From Nitzschia sp. DOCU1 (lineage: Eukaryota; Bacillariophyta; Bacillariophyceae; Bacillariales; Bacillariaceae), in NCBI GenBank assembly GCA_951394045.1, contig OX595987.1:620001-684000 (forward strand): DNA of 64,000 nt, written 5' to 3'. The position numbers and the translations under genes are program-made. The first letter of the stretch is position 1, and each line of letters begins with the position of its first letter. The notes under the pieces are model-generated. The model ran no database searches. It worked only from the letters and a program-made list of their open reading frames with translations, and was not told the origin of the DNA. Below are positions 37,207 through 46,606 of this stretch, one piece after another.

Positions 37207-37805
37207 CCACCATGGAATAGTGGTAAAAACAATTGGAGGCGTCGCTCAAAGTGACTCTAGTGTCGACCGATATGAAGGGATTGGTGTTCGTGACTTGGTC
37301 AGAGAAATGACGAACGAACTACGGAACACCCTTGACATGACATGCGACCGATCTGCACTTTTCACCTCTTGAATGACAAGACCACCGAAGAAAGGGCTCT
37401 TGCCGCTCCGCTCCCCCCTTCAAGTGGCAGCATGTACCGGCGAAACCAGGCTCGTGGACTCTTAATCTATGAAATGATAAGTCGTGGCTGCTACAAAGAC
37501 TCTTCTCTGGCAGACGAGAACACGTGATCTCCTCCTAAGTACCGATAGTTGTTAAACTACCTCTAGCAAGAGTATACCTACCGGTAGTATTCAATGCTTT
37601 CCGTCCCGGGGTGAGCTGCGTGGACGGAAGGAGGACTGCTCGATTTCCACGATGCAGGCGTTTCTCCCTGGTTCTTGTCCGACCACGGATTAATCCTGTT
37701 GTCCGTACCAGCAAGCCCCGCTCGACTAGTAGAGCCCGGATCCGGTGCAAATCGAGCAGAGACCACGATCAAGAACAGTCTATCCACGTGACATGACAAT
37801 AATGC
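37207..37805. other. Convergent intergenic region
   Basis: A 600-base spacer between convergent gene ends. It contains CTACCGGTAG (37578-37587) and a related TACCGATAG (37541-37549). No coding frame is supported. Confidence 0.4.
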
Positions 37806-38648
37806 CTAACCCGAAGTCATATCCAGCACTCCACCCGCATAAGGGATATCTTCGCCGGCTTCGTACTTGCCAACGAGAATCTTGAGTTCAACCAATTCGA
37901 TGGCGCCACCACCAAAGAGACTAGACAATTCTTGCGGCCCCCGTTCAAAGTAGGGGCCAAGTTTGGACTGGGCGATTCGTTCTCGTCCCGCTTGAAGGCC
38001 AATGACCAGTCCATCGGGTCCAAAACTGATTCCAAAGCCAGGATCATCCCGTGCACACGCCAATCCTCCACCCCCTACTTTCTGAAGTTTTTGAAATGTT
38101 CCTGGCGTACGTTCGTAAAAGAGAAAGGCCGCAACAGATGGCCTTGCTCCTCCCAAGGATGCCCACCCCTTTGGATTGTATCCTCCACAGAGTTTGCCCT
38201 CGCGGGTCTTGGCTAGTACTATGGCAGCGCCGTTGCCATCGACAGCGGAATGAAATGCCTTTGGTGTCCAACCATCTTTTTGTGCATTGTAGAGCAGTTT
38301 TAGGGGTCTCGATTCAAGTTGCGTATTCCTCAACAGGGGGCGCACTATTTTGCCCTCGGCACATTTGCTGTCCTCGTCTACTTGGGCACCATTTAGCTCG
38401 TACGTGGCCGGATACTGTTCCGGATATTGCACTTGTCGCGACTTTGACGATGAGGAGGAGGGAGGCTCAAAGAAGTTCTGCAGCCAATTGAAGAGAACTG
38501 TTTCTGGCATTGCTCTCGAAAAGCGCCCAGGAGGCTTGAATCCAGATGAAGGTCCGGACGGAGCAAACGCGGAACTCCAGCAGGCCATGACGGCCAACAA
38601 GATTGCCACGCTCCAAATCAGTAGTTGGATACGACCGCAGATTATCAT
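37806..38648 (-). CDS. Plastid-targeted TLDc-like protein
   Basis: Start chosen at ATG 38648, giving 280 residues beginning MIICGRIQLLIWSVAILLAV. A signal peptide is followed by ACWSSAFAPSG, matching the ASAFAP motif (Phe at the cleavage site) that directs proteins through the four membranes of diatom plastids. The frame extends upstream only through a TTG. The mature part resembles a TLDc domain: PLKLLYNAQKDGWTPKAFHSAVDG, then VLAKTREGKLCGGYNPKGW, AFLFYERTPGTF and GFGISFGPDGLVIG. TLDc proteins in other eukaryotes are linked to oxidative stress and V-ATPase regulation; a plastid role is inference from targeting alone. A mobile element lies 157 bases upstream of the start codon. Confidence 0.85.
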   Translation of the reverse strand: MIICGRIQLLIWSVAILLAVMACWSSAFAPSGPSSGFKPPGRFSRAMPETVLFNWLQNFFEPPSSSSSKSRQVQYPEQYPATYELNGAQVDEDSKCAEGKIVRPLLRNTQLESRPLKLLYNAQKDGWTPKAFHSAVDGNGAAIVLAKTREGKLCGGYNPKGWASLGGARPSVAAFLFYERTPGTFQKLQKVGGGGLACARDDPGFGISFGPDGLVIGLQAGRERIAQSKLGPYFERGPQELSSLFGGGAIELVELKILVGKYEAGEDIPYAGGVLDMTSG

Positions 38649-38805
38649 ACTCCTTGGATTCTTCTCTCGCGCCAATCGTTTCTTATCCTCCAAAGAGAGA
38701 ATTGCTTTTTGTTTGGAACGGCGGATCCTCAGGTCGGTATGATGCTGCGATCATCGTATCTTTTTCCCACAAAAAAGGATCGTCTTTTCATCGGCGGCAC
38801 CTTTT

Positions 38806-39101
38806 TCATCCTATCCCAGGCCGATCTCGCCCGTCTGGCGGGCGATCTCGCCCACCAAATTTAATTACAAGCGTCTGTCTGTGTCCGTCTTGCCCTTAGA
38901 TTTCGTCCGGGGTGAGCGTAGTCTAACTAGTCATCCTGTTGTCCATTGAATCAAATCAACTTATTTCGAACGACGACGACGACTACGACTCACTCCTCCT
39001 CACTCATCTGCACGTGTGTATTCTCTTATTTCGACATTGAAGGATGCGGGAAGGAACTCCCCATCAGTGCCTCCTTCCTTGAAAGCTACGCATTGGGGAT
39101 T
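38806..39101 (+). repeat. Left inverted-repeat arm, 296 bp
   Basis: Aligns by eye along its length with the reverse complement of 40075-40364. Six extra bases (a second ACTACG-type unit) explain the length difference. The outermost 60 bases have their own foldback, with two copies of CGATCTCGCCC around CGCCCGTCTGGCGGGCG. Confidence 0.88.
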
Positions 39102-39109
39102 TGGTAGAG

Positions 39110-39469
39110 ATGGTGGAATGGACGAGTGGACTTACCTTGTACAAATCTGAGAACTCCAACCGGGTTGCTCATCAAGTAAAATTGTACGGCACCTTTGATC
39201 GTGCTCTCTGTAAAGAGCGGATCAGCATACTTTTTTCCAAGAAGCAGCCCAAGGAGACCCGGCACTTCCTGAAAGATCTTTTCTTGATGGTGGAGAGATG
39301 CCAGCAAGAGCATCAAGAAGTTGTTGAGGCGCGTAACCATGCTCGTCTTTCCGCACTTGGATCTCTTTGTCGCCTTCTGTGGCGTACAGTGCAGAGTGTT
39401 GTTGGCACCATGGTTTCTGTTGTTCTATTCATGGTAGCCCTGTTGCGCAACATGGATCATCGCAGCTGA
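39110..39469 (+). CDS. Uncharacterised frame inside the inverted-repeat element
   Basis: A frame of about 120 codons starting just inside the left arm. It has a charged helical middle (KKQPKETRHFLKDLFLMVERCQ) and a hydrophobic segment near the C-terminus (VVGTMVSVVLFMVALL). No family is recognised and it lacks transposase motifs. It may be a fragment of a longer gene. Low confidence that it is translated. Confidence 0.3.
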   Translation: MVEWTSGLTLYKSENSNRVAHQVKLYGTFDRALCKERISILFSKKQPKETRHFLKDLFLMVERCQQEHQEVVEARNHARLSALGSLCRLLWRTVQSVVGTMVSVVLFMVALLRNMDHRS

Positions 39470-39579
39470 TCATTACACTTGGCGGCACCACAACTTTTGC
39501 AGTACTAGCGAGATGGTCTTAGTTATTAGTCGTAGCATTGGCAGTTATCCAGCACTAGATAGCAGTTAGAATTACTTTG

Positions 39580-40224
39580 TTATATGGGCAACTCTTGGGC
39601 TTGACCTTGAAGAAAGCATTCCTTGATATCATGATCAAGGGAGTAGATTGGCATGGTGCTAATGATGCGTTGCCTGTCCTCCTTGGTCGTGGTCCTATCA
39701 GCCTCCTCCAGATTTTGTAGTGAGTCCATGGTCTCTTGGAACTCATCCTCGTTCTCGGCAAAATATTGCCTTCGTTGCTCGCAGAATGCCTCTGCCAGAA
39801 TATCCAATGTATCTCGCATCGTGTAGGGGTTAACAGTTTCCTTTCGTGCAGCAAAGAAATCAAGTTCCTGCATAAGCTTTTTTTTGTTGAAGCGCTCTTT
39901 CACTTCTTCTACATTAGTCGAAAGATGAAGGATCCGAGTAGCATCCAACCCCTTCTGTCGTGTCTTTGCCGTAACAGGGACACACTTCAGGGACACATTC
40001 TCCTCGGTTCGTGTCGTTGAGCCTGGAGGATTGTCATCTACTTCAAACTCCTTGAAATATGCAACTGCTCGCTCAATCCCCAATGCGTAGCTTTCAAGGA
40101 AGGAGGCACTGATGGGGAGTTCCTTCCCGCATCCTTCAATGTCGAAATAAGAGAATACACCCGTGCAGATGAGTGAGGAGGAGTGAGTCGTCGTCGTCGT
40201 TCGAAATAAGTTGATTTGATTCAA
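39580..40224 (-). pseudogene. Gene fragment whose 5' part is duplicated in both arms
   Basis: A 214-codon open frame on the minus strand that runs out of the right arm into the centre. It has no ATG at its 5' end (a TAG precedes a TTG), so it is likely a fragment or a later exon. The part inside the arm encodes FSYFDIEGCGKELPISASFL, and the left arm carries the same stretch followed by a stop. The part unique to the centre is acidic and helical (LMQELDFFAARKETV; ILAEAFCEQRRQYFAENEDE). No family recognised. Confidence 0.4.
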
Positions 40225-40364
40225 TGGACAACAGGATGACTAGTTAGACTACGCTCACCCCGGACGAAATCTAAGGGCAAGACGGACACAGACAGACGCT
40301 TGTAATTAAATTTGGTGGGCGAGATCGCCCGCCAGACGGGCGAGATCGGCCTGGGATAGGATGA
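40075..40364 (-). repeat. Right inverted-repeat arm, 290 bp
   Basis: Inverted copy of 38806-39101. The inner boundary is sharp at CGCATTGGGGATT, after which the two arms diverge completely. Confidence 0.88.
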
Positions 40365-40481
40365 TTTTGCTTGTGTCGTTTTGGTCGTATTTACATATTT
40401 ACATAACTACGTAGTTTGCATAGAAACTTGGCTTGCCAGCTGGTTGATGGAACACCGCCGCAGACCACAGATGAGACTTCC

Positions 40482-40486
40482 ATCCG
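40482..40486 (+). repeat. Target-site duplication ATCCG, left
   Basis: ATCCG immediately outside the left end (TGTCAGGA...) of the copia element. The same five bases lie immediately outside its right end at 46608-46612. Five bases is the usual duplication for Ty1/copia integrases. Confidence 0.85.
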
Positions 40487-40487
40487 T

Positions 40488-40625
40488 GTCAGGAGAAAGA
40501 AGAAGTGAGCTAGATGCTTACTACGCTATCGGCACGAAGAGGATTGGATGGCCATGGATGGCTGAGGAGTCAGACTCTGACGTGGTCGGTCGACCAGATC
40601 GACTACTCCACTACGCGATCCTGAC
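40488..40625 (-). repeat. Left (3') LTR, 138-bp core
   Basis: Identical by eye to 46469-46606. Starts GTCAGGAGAAAG and ends GCGATCCTGAC on the plus strand. Adding the outer T gives the TG...CA ends. The base next to the inner end (C) differs from the corresponding outer base of the other copy. Confidence 0.93.
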
Positions 40626-40778
40626 CTCCTCTTCGACCGTGTACGGAAGGTCTAACTACTCGGTCCGGCATCCCTCCTCTCAAGCATGGAGTCTACCTGA
40701 GAAAGAAAGGAACATCGGTAGGTGTCGGGGCAAGTAACGCACCCGGACGAACGAATAAAAGGCAAAACGGTACAGGAA

Positions 40779-43700
40779 TTATGCCATGACATCTCGGACA
40801 AGCTCGTGGAAAATATTCTTCCCAAGTGCTTTGGTACAAGTGTCTGCCCAATTTTCGTTGGTCTTCACCCAATGCACATTGACGATCTTCGCTGCTACGG
40901 CTTCGCGGACGTAGTGGTAGCTGATCGCGATGTGTTTCTTCTTTAGATCGCTGTGAGGGATCGATGCGTTTTGGATGACACTGGCATTATCGCCATAAAG
41001 CTGTGTGGGCTTCGAAACTGGTACACCCAAACAACGCAACATGTACCTGACAGAGATCGCTTCTTCAACCGCCGATCGCATCGCCATGAATTCTGCGCAA
41101 TAAGTCGACGTCGCGATGCATCCTTGACGTCGGCTCGCCCACAAAACTGGTGTACAACCAACAAAAACAATCAACCCGGTAATAGAGCGACGTGTGACTT
41201 TGTCATGGGCGTGGTCGGCATCGAAGAAGATCGAAGATTCAAGCTCAACTCCGTACGCCGTTGGCAAATCCGGATCAACATCTTCCTTCGCGTCTGGGTA
41301 ATCCTCAAGAAAATCCGGGTGGAACGAATCGGTTTTGAGGGCCTCGTCGACGGTGAGAAGAGGGCGTGAATCCAAAACCAAGCGACGATTGGGGTATTGC
41401 TTTAAATATCCGAAGAGATACAAGGCCAATTCCAAATGCCTTTCCCGTGGCGCCGCTGAAAAGCGACTCAACGAAGAGACAGCGAAAGAAATGTCCAAAC
41501 GTCCAATTGTAGTGGCCCATTGGGCCATGCCAATTAACATTTGGTATCGCTGGCGACCGGAGGCATCTAGAAGTGGACTGTCATCCAATTCAGGATGTTC
41601 ACCCTCGGGTAAGGGTGTCTGTTTTGTATGCAAAAAATCACCATCCGGGAGTAAGGCTTCGATACGGCGAAGGCACTCCTTAATGTAAGTGTTGCATCCC
41701 AAAACCCACGCTTTCTCACTGGGAGACCAGTTGTAGTCGTTGCCCAAATAGTAAGAAGGCGGGCCCACTGTCTTTAATAGAAAAGTGCCGGCAATTGTGT
41801 CAACCCATCGCTGGGGATCACGAGCCACCACCTTAAAATCATCGACATGTGTGCATATGTAGTCGTACCCGTCTTTCTCGTCACGCAGTCTCATCCACAC
41901 ATCGCGGTCATAGCGAGTGGGAAAGAAACCTAGCTTCCGAAGAAAGTCGGCAAAAGTGGCTCTGAAAGCACGCGATGATGAACGAAGTCCATAAAGAGCT
42001 TTGTTCAACACCACGATGTCGCCATCCCTCTCACCGAATTCGGGTCCAGCACGGGACCAGATTTTCTCTAGGCATTTCGCAGTGATAAAGGCGTTGCCAA
42101 TATCACCACAAAGAGTCTTGAGTCCATCTCGATGTGCTATCAGGTCCAACAATCGGACGCTGATCCCCTTCACCACAGTAGACCGTGTGCTAATCCCAGT
42201 AGCATCAACAACGTGGCCGCCTGCGATAAGACGGGCTTTACGCCTCAAATCTTGCTTTACTTCAAAAATCATTCGGAGCGGAGCGAACTTGTAATCAGAC
42301 CCAGGCTTGTAATCGGGCCGATAAAAGTGAAAACACTCCAATTGGATGAGGGTGGAAATTTCCTTTTCCATTGCATCTTTCCAGTAAGTTGTACCGCTCT
42401 CACGGTCGAACTCTAAAGCCTCTCCAACATTCCGAGGAAGTTTGACACCATACTTGACCTCAACCGGACGGCGGTTTCTGCCAGGTTTGGTTTTCTTCTT
42501 GCGACGTTGACCTGCTGATTGGTCAGCTGGCGAACGTCGTAGTAAGCGCATCTTCCTTGCAACACCATTCTGATCATGGACCAAAATTGTGGTAGGAAGT
42601 GGAGGTTCGTCTTTTTCATTTCGCTCATAGGTACCACCAGCAGAACGAAGAATACGACGAAGCAACCGAGATACACGTCGGAGGAATGAACGAGACCATC
42701 GTTGGTACCGCCCAGAAGAATATTTGGGATCACTCGTTCCAACGCGATTATCCCGAATGTACTTGGCGGCTTCCATAGGAAAATCCTTTTTGACTAAATC
42801 AAAAGGTTGCCAAGAAGTTTCATCAGTCTTCCATCTGATCTCAAACACCAATACACCGTCATCTTGAAATTTGTGGGAAACAATTGAGTCGAACAATTCA
42901 TCCTCTGGATCCAAATCCGCAATTTGGTCCAGGTGACGTGCTACTTCATCCGGCTCGACACCATCTGTAATGTGATCGGTGTCGTCTTCATCTTCATTGT
43001 CACTGTCTTGTGTGACAGGGACAACGGGAGGTCGATTCGCTGACGCCCGAGGTTCCGGATCCGTAGTAAAACCAAGAGGGTTGGAATCGATCTGTGCCGA
43101 AGTAGCAAAATGTACCGAACTCGTGGGATGTGGGACGGGGCTGGTGTGGACAGTGGAAGTCCGCGACTCCTCCTCTGCAACTACCGCCTGTTGCGGTTCA
43201 GTAGTAGTCACAGAGGATGTCGCATCCATCTCCTCTGAATCAATTAAACGAGGACGCTTGAAGACAGGTCCGTACACCTCGACTGCAAGATCATCGAAAT
43301 CGATAACAGGGTCTGGATTAATAGGCTCTCGCTCGACGTTCTTCCTGTTATTAAATGAAGGTTGAACTGCAGTAGTATCAAACACATCATCGTTTACATC
43401 GTCTAGCGGAGTCCTACCATCATTCTTGAAAAATTGTATAGGTCGCCCACTCCTGTTTTCCACCACAGGAGCTTGTTCACGAGGAAACCGGCGCCGAATA
43501 ACCGAACGAGTTAGAATCAACGCTTTCTCGTTGGGTGATGATGGCTCTGTCATAATAATATAACAGAATGCGTCCCCCGAGTTTTGAGCCACGCCAAGGA
43601 ACCGGGCAGGCATCATTTTTGCTCGTGGAAACGATCGTCGCGGGGTATAATACCACACGTGACAATAAAATGGATAGCGAAAAACGCTAATGTCTGGAGT

Positions 43701-44897
43701 ATCACCAAAATGTCGCTCGTGAGGAGTACGCCATTCGAGGCTGCGCCGAGCAGTGCAGGATCGAACCAGTGTGATAAATTCCAAAGCATAACACCACAAT
43801 TCCAATGGGGCACCAGAAATCAACAACAGTTGGGTAGTAGCAAGTTTGATCATGCCACCGCGCCGTTCTGATGTATTCTCGTTGGGGTGGTGTGGTTCGG
43901 TGAACTCTTGTTCAATGAGAAAACGACGCAATTCTTTGAGCATCGCCTTGCTCTTAAATTCTTTTGCGTTGTCAGATTTAAGCACTCTTGGAATGCCACA
44001 AGCTTGGACAAAAGGAACAATGGTAGTCGGAGCTTGCGACTTCCTCCTCATTAAAATAGGCAAATCATAACCAGAACCCTTGAAACTGAAAAGCTGAAAA
44101 CACGTATATCCCCGAATTGACTTCAAGGACGAGAAAAACGTATCCATGTAGGCAACATCATTGCGACGGATGTAACGTAATTCCGGTATGCGAGTTTTCA
44201 AATGATCACGCATAATCTCACGAGTTTCAGACTCAACGGAGGGAACGAGTTGGGTAGTGGCTTTCAAAGTCATGGACACGACAGCATCAGGCGGGTACCC
44301 AAGGTTACGCTTCCAATCGAGAGACTCCTCTGACTGGATACGTCGGGAATGAAAACGCCTGGTGGGGTCATAGTCACGCTCCGAAGTCAACACCAGTTTC
44401 GGAAGGGTGGCCAATTCCTCATCCGAAATTTCTTCAAGTCGATAGTAGCACTTGGATCCGTCAAAGAAAAATGGAACGACATGGTTGCCAAAGCGAGAAC
44501 TCTGGGTACCAGGAAAACCCCGAACATCACGTTCTTCAGTAGAACGATCATCCACGGCGTTTCCGGGAACGCGACATGCCTGGTGGATAGCCAGCAGAGA
44601 TTCGTACTGTTCCTCTGACGCATCATAAAGTGCCTGGTGGGCAATGGCACAATAGGCCCTACCCTTTTCATCAATCAGCTTTGCCGCCCCTGAAACCACA
44701 GGAAATTGCGATCCAGCGTGGCGTCCAGCCAAAGCGCCAAGTAACACTACAGTATGCCCTGTTTGGTGTAAAACACGCCAAATGAATCCAAGGAGAGTCT
44801 GGTCGCAACCACTGTCTGCTACCAATATGGGAATAGTGATAGCAGGCGAGGGAGTGATCCGGCGTAGAGTCCGGATGGGACCCTCTACTAGACCGGG
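40779..44897 (-). CDS. pol: Copia pol polyprotein (expressed past a UGA)
   Basis: An open frame of 1372 codons in the same phase as gag, following gag's UGA with no other stop and no ATG before the protease. The protease motif is LVADSGCDQTLLG (active Asp). The integrase has Asp in VAYMDTFF, Asp in LKSDNAKEF and Glu in NENTSERRGG, all present. The usual HHCC zinc-binding front is degenerate (WKRNLGYPP, where copia has WHxRLGH). A chromodomain-like module follows (FDSIVSHKFQDDGVLVFEIRW; SWQPFDLV), then the reverse transcriptase with Asp in CGDIGNAF and the HVDDF box, and RNase H (FFDADHAHD; YGDNASVI). All catalytic residues are intact. Proteolytic self-processing is expected. Confidence 0.93.
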   Translation of the reverse strand, partial: PGLVEGPIRTLRRITPSPAITIPILVADSGCDQTLLGFIWRVLHQTGHTVVLLGALAGRHAGSQFPVVSGAAKLIDEKGRAYCAIAHQALYDASEEQYESLLAIHQACRVPGNAVDDRSTEERDVRGFPGTQSSRFGNHVVPFFFDGSKCYYRLEEISDEELATLPKLVLTSERDYDPTRRFHSRRIQSEESLDWKRNLGYPPDAVVSMTLKATTQLVPSVESETREIMRDHLKTRIPELRYIRRNDVAYMDTFFSSLKSIRGYTCFQLFSFKGSGYDLPILMRRKSQAPTTIVPFVQACGIPRVLKSDNAKEFKSKAMLKELRRFLIEQEFTEPHHPNENTSERRGGMIKLATTQLLLISGAPLELWCYALEFITLVRSCTARRSLEWRTPHERHFGDTPDISVFRYPFYCHVWYYTPRRSFPRAKMMPARFLGVAQNSGDAFCYIIMTEPSSPNEKALILTRSVIRRRFPREQAPVVENRSGRPIQFFKNDGRTPLDDVNDDVFDTTAVQPSFNNRKNVEREPINPDPVIDFDDLAVEVYGPVFKRPRLIDSEEMDATSSVTTTEPQQAVVAEEESRTSTVHTSPVPHPTSSVHFATSAQIDSNPLGFTTDPEPRASANRPPVVPVTQDSDNEDEDDTDHITDGVEPDEVARHLDQIADLDPEDELFDSIVSHKFQDDGVLVFEIRWKTDETSWQPFDLVKKDFPMEAAKYIRDNRVGTSDPKYSSGRYQRWSRSFLRRVSRLLRRILRSAGGTYERNEKDEPPLPTTILVHDQNGVARKMRLLRRSPADQSAGQRRKKKTKPGRNRRPVEVKYGVKLPRNVGEALEFDRESGTTYWKDAMEKEISTLIQLECFHFYRPDYKPGSDYKFAPLRMIFEVKQDLRRKARLIAGGHVVDATGISTRSTVVKGISVRLLDLIAHRDGLKTLCGDIGNAFITAKCLEKIWSRAGPEFGERDGDIVVLNKALYGLRSSSRAFRATFADFLRKLGFFPTRYDRDVWMRLRDEKDGYDYICTHVDDFKVVARDPQRWVDTIAGTFLLKTVGPPSYYLGNDYNWSPSEKAWVLGCNTYIKECLRRIEALLPDGDFLHTKQTPLPEGEHPELDDSPLLDASGRQRYQMLIGMAQWATTIGRLDISFAVSSLSRFSAAPRERHLELALYLFGYLKQYPNRRLVLDSRPLLTVDEALKTDSFHPDFLEDYPDAKEDVDPDLPTAYGVELESSIFFDADHAHDKVTRRSITGLIVFVGCTPVLWASRRQGCIATSTYCAEFMAMRSAVEEAISVRYMLRCLGVPVSKPTQLYGDNASVIQNASIPHSDLKKKHIAISYHYVREAVAAKIVNVHWVKTNENWADTCTKALGKNIFHELVRDVMA

Positions 44898-46421
44898 TCA
44901 ATCCTGGAAGGCTGTTGTAACTACCTTCCGACTCTTTCTCGTCATGATCCGCTTTTGGACCTTGGTCCTGGGCGGTTCAGTCGACGACTCATCTCCGTCA
45001 GATTCATTGGACTTGGTTTTAGCTTGGTTATCATCGTTTGTCGACTTGGATGGCAAACGACGACTGCGCTTTTTGTTATTGTGGTGTTTCTTTTTATCTT
45101 GCCAAGAACGATGGGCAGGATTTTCAACACGCTGGGTAACAACAATCACCCCAAATTCTTCGTCAAGCTTTGTCTCAGAAATGCGCTTATGATGAGCAGC
45201 ATTGCGCCAAGCATTTAAATGGTTGTAAAACCCCTTCATAACCTTCTTCCAAGAATTGGGGAATTCTGGGATTTTCCAAGGAGTAACTTTATTATACAAG
45301 GAGTTGCTTGACGCAGCAGCGGAAGACTGTGCACGACGAGAAGTACTGGCGGTCAAAACACCATCAATGCTCGAAGGCTGCGCACCATCTTTAATGCTGA
45401 TGGAGGCTTCCTTATTGCGCAAATCCATTAGAATCTCATCGACTGTACGGGATGGTTCATTTACAATCCTGTCCCGAATGGTGTCGTAAGCGTCATCCTG
45501 GATAGCGACCAGCAAAAGGGCTCGCAAAGTATCATTATCTTTAGCGAGTTTTGCTTTCTTGTGATTGAGATTTGTGATGCACCCCTGAAAGTCAGCAATA
45601 AACTGGGTTGCCGTCATGGAGGCATCGAGACGCAATTGCAACAATTTCTGTACCTCTAGGAGGGTAGCATTGGCCTTTTCCATGTGGGTATCATAATAAG
45701 TAGCCAACGCATGCCACAACTTGTATGCGTCATAATCACCAGCATGGTCCATGCGCTGTGTATGTTCACGGGCGTGGCCCTTCTGAAGAGCAGTTCGCAA
45801 CCCGAAGAACACACTGGCAGAGACCTGCTTGTTGGACACATAATAGTCCTTGTCCTCAATAGCCAAAAGTAGCATATACTGGCCAAGGAGGTTTTTCACA
45901 GTGTCACGCCACTTAAAATATTCCTCACCAAGACCCGAAAATTCAGGCAAAGTTGGCATGGTCTTCTTAGAGTCACTGGTAGAAGGATCAAAAGTGACAC
46001 TACGAGGAGCTACCAACTCTTTGCGCTTGGAGTCAACCAAAGCCACAATGGAGCCAAGGTCGGTTTTCTGTTCCAAGGATTTGGAAAACTTTGAATACTC
46101 AACAATGTATCCCAATTGACGAATCGCCAACAAGGATCCCAAAGGATTTTGGACATCGTCCACTTTCAGCTTCTTCAGAGCATCTTCCACATCCTTAGAG
46201 GACAAGACCTTCAAACTGGTAAAATTACGCACACCCCAGTCTTTAAACAACGCATCAAGAGCCGAGACAATGGATTTATTACCCGATTCATCGATAAGTT
46301 TGGCGATGGTATGGAGCGCTTTCTCGTCGAAAAAGGTTGGCCTCAATGCACCAGGGGTAACAAAAAGCGGGCTACCAGGGCGATGCGGGCTACCAGGACT
46401 GTTGGGTGCGTTAGTCGACAT
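44898..46421 (-). CDS. gag: Copia gag protein
   Basis: Start chosen at ATG 46421 (MSTNAPNSPGSPHRPGSP), giving 507 residues. The helical core around FSGLGEEYFKWRDTVKNLLG and YDAYKLWHALATYYD matches copia gag (UBN2-type) proteins, including LLEVQKLLQLRLDASMTATQFI. The CCHC zinc knuckle usual in gag is absent. Instead the C-terminus has a very basic stretch (SWQDKKKHHNNKKRSRRL). It ends in UGA followed by CCC, directly in frame with pol. Confidence 0.9.
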   Translation of the reverse strand: MSTNAPNSPGSPHRPGSPLFVTPGALRPTFFDEKALHTIAKLIDESGNKSIVSALDALFKDWGVRNFTSLKVLSSKDVEDALKKLKVDDVQNPLGSLLAIRQLGYIVEYSKFSKSLEQKTDLGSIVALVDSKRKELVAPRSVTFDPSTSDSKKTMPTLPEFSGLGEEYFKWRDTVKNLLGQYMLLLAIEDKDYYVSNKQVSASVFFGLRTALQKGHAREHTQRMDHAGDYDAYKLWHALATYYDTHMEKANATLLEVQKLLQLRLDASMTATQFIADFQGCITNLNHKKAKLAKDNDTLRALLLVAIQDDAYDTIRDRIVNEPSRTVDEILMDLRNKEASISIKDGAQPSSIDGVLTASTSRRAQSSAAASSNSLYNKVTPWKIPEFPNSWKKVMKGFYNHLNAWRNAAHHKRISETKLDEEFGVIVVTQRVENPAHRSWQDKKKHHNNKKRSRRLPSKSTNDDNQAKTKSNESDGDESSTEPPRTKVQKRIMTRKSRKVVTTAFQD

Positions 46422-46468
46422 ATCGTAACAATAGGATATCAATAGAGCTAATTAGAACGCTGTTAATC

Positions 46469-46606
46469 GTCAGGAGAAAGAAGAAGTGAGCTAGATGCTT
46501 ACTACGCTATCGGCACGAAGAGGATTGGATGGCCATGGATGGCTGAGGAGTCAGACTCTGACGTGGTCGGTCGACCAGATCGACTACTCCACTACGCGAT
46601 CCTGAC
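46469..46606 (-). repeat. Right (5') LTR, 138-bp core
   Basis: Identical by eye to the left copy. Contains the presumed promoter for the minus-strand element. It faces away from, and lies close to, the start of the plus-strand gene at 46716. Confidence 0.93.

Larger units (their letters stand above)
38806..40364. mobile_element. 1.56-kb element with about 290-bp terminal inverted repeats
   Basis: Two arms (38806-39101 and 40075-40364) are inverted copies of each other, differing mainly by a 6-base expansion in an ACGACGACG run. They frame a 970-base centre. The outer termini read TCATCCTATCCCAGG. A TTTT run flanks both sides (38802-38805 and 40365-40368), a possible but uninformative 4-base target duplication. 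No transposase was recognised. The arms include part of a protein-coding-like frame, so the element may have duplicated or captured host sequence. Long inverted repeats fit a MULE or foldback type, but this is uncertain. Confidence 0.75.

Noticed and set aside
38802..40368. TTTT on both sides of the inverted-repeat element as a proven target duplication
   Set aside because: Homopolymer T is too low in complexity to count as evidence. It is only noted as possible.
43740..43775. tRNA-like string AGGATCGAACC
   Set aside because: It resembles a T-arm complement but lies inside the copia pol coding frame, and no cloverleaf can be built around it.
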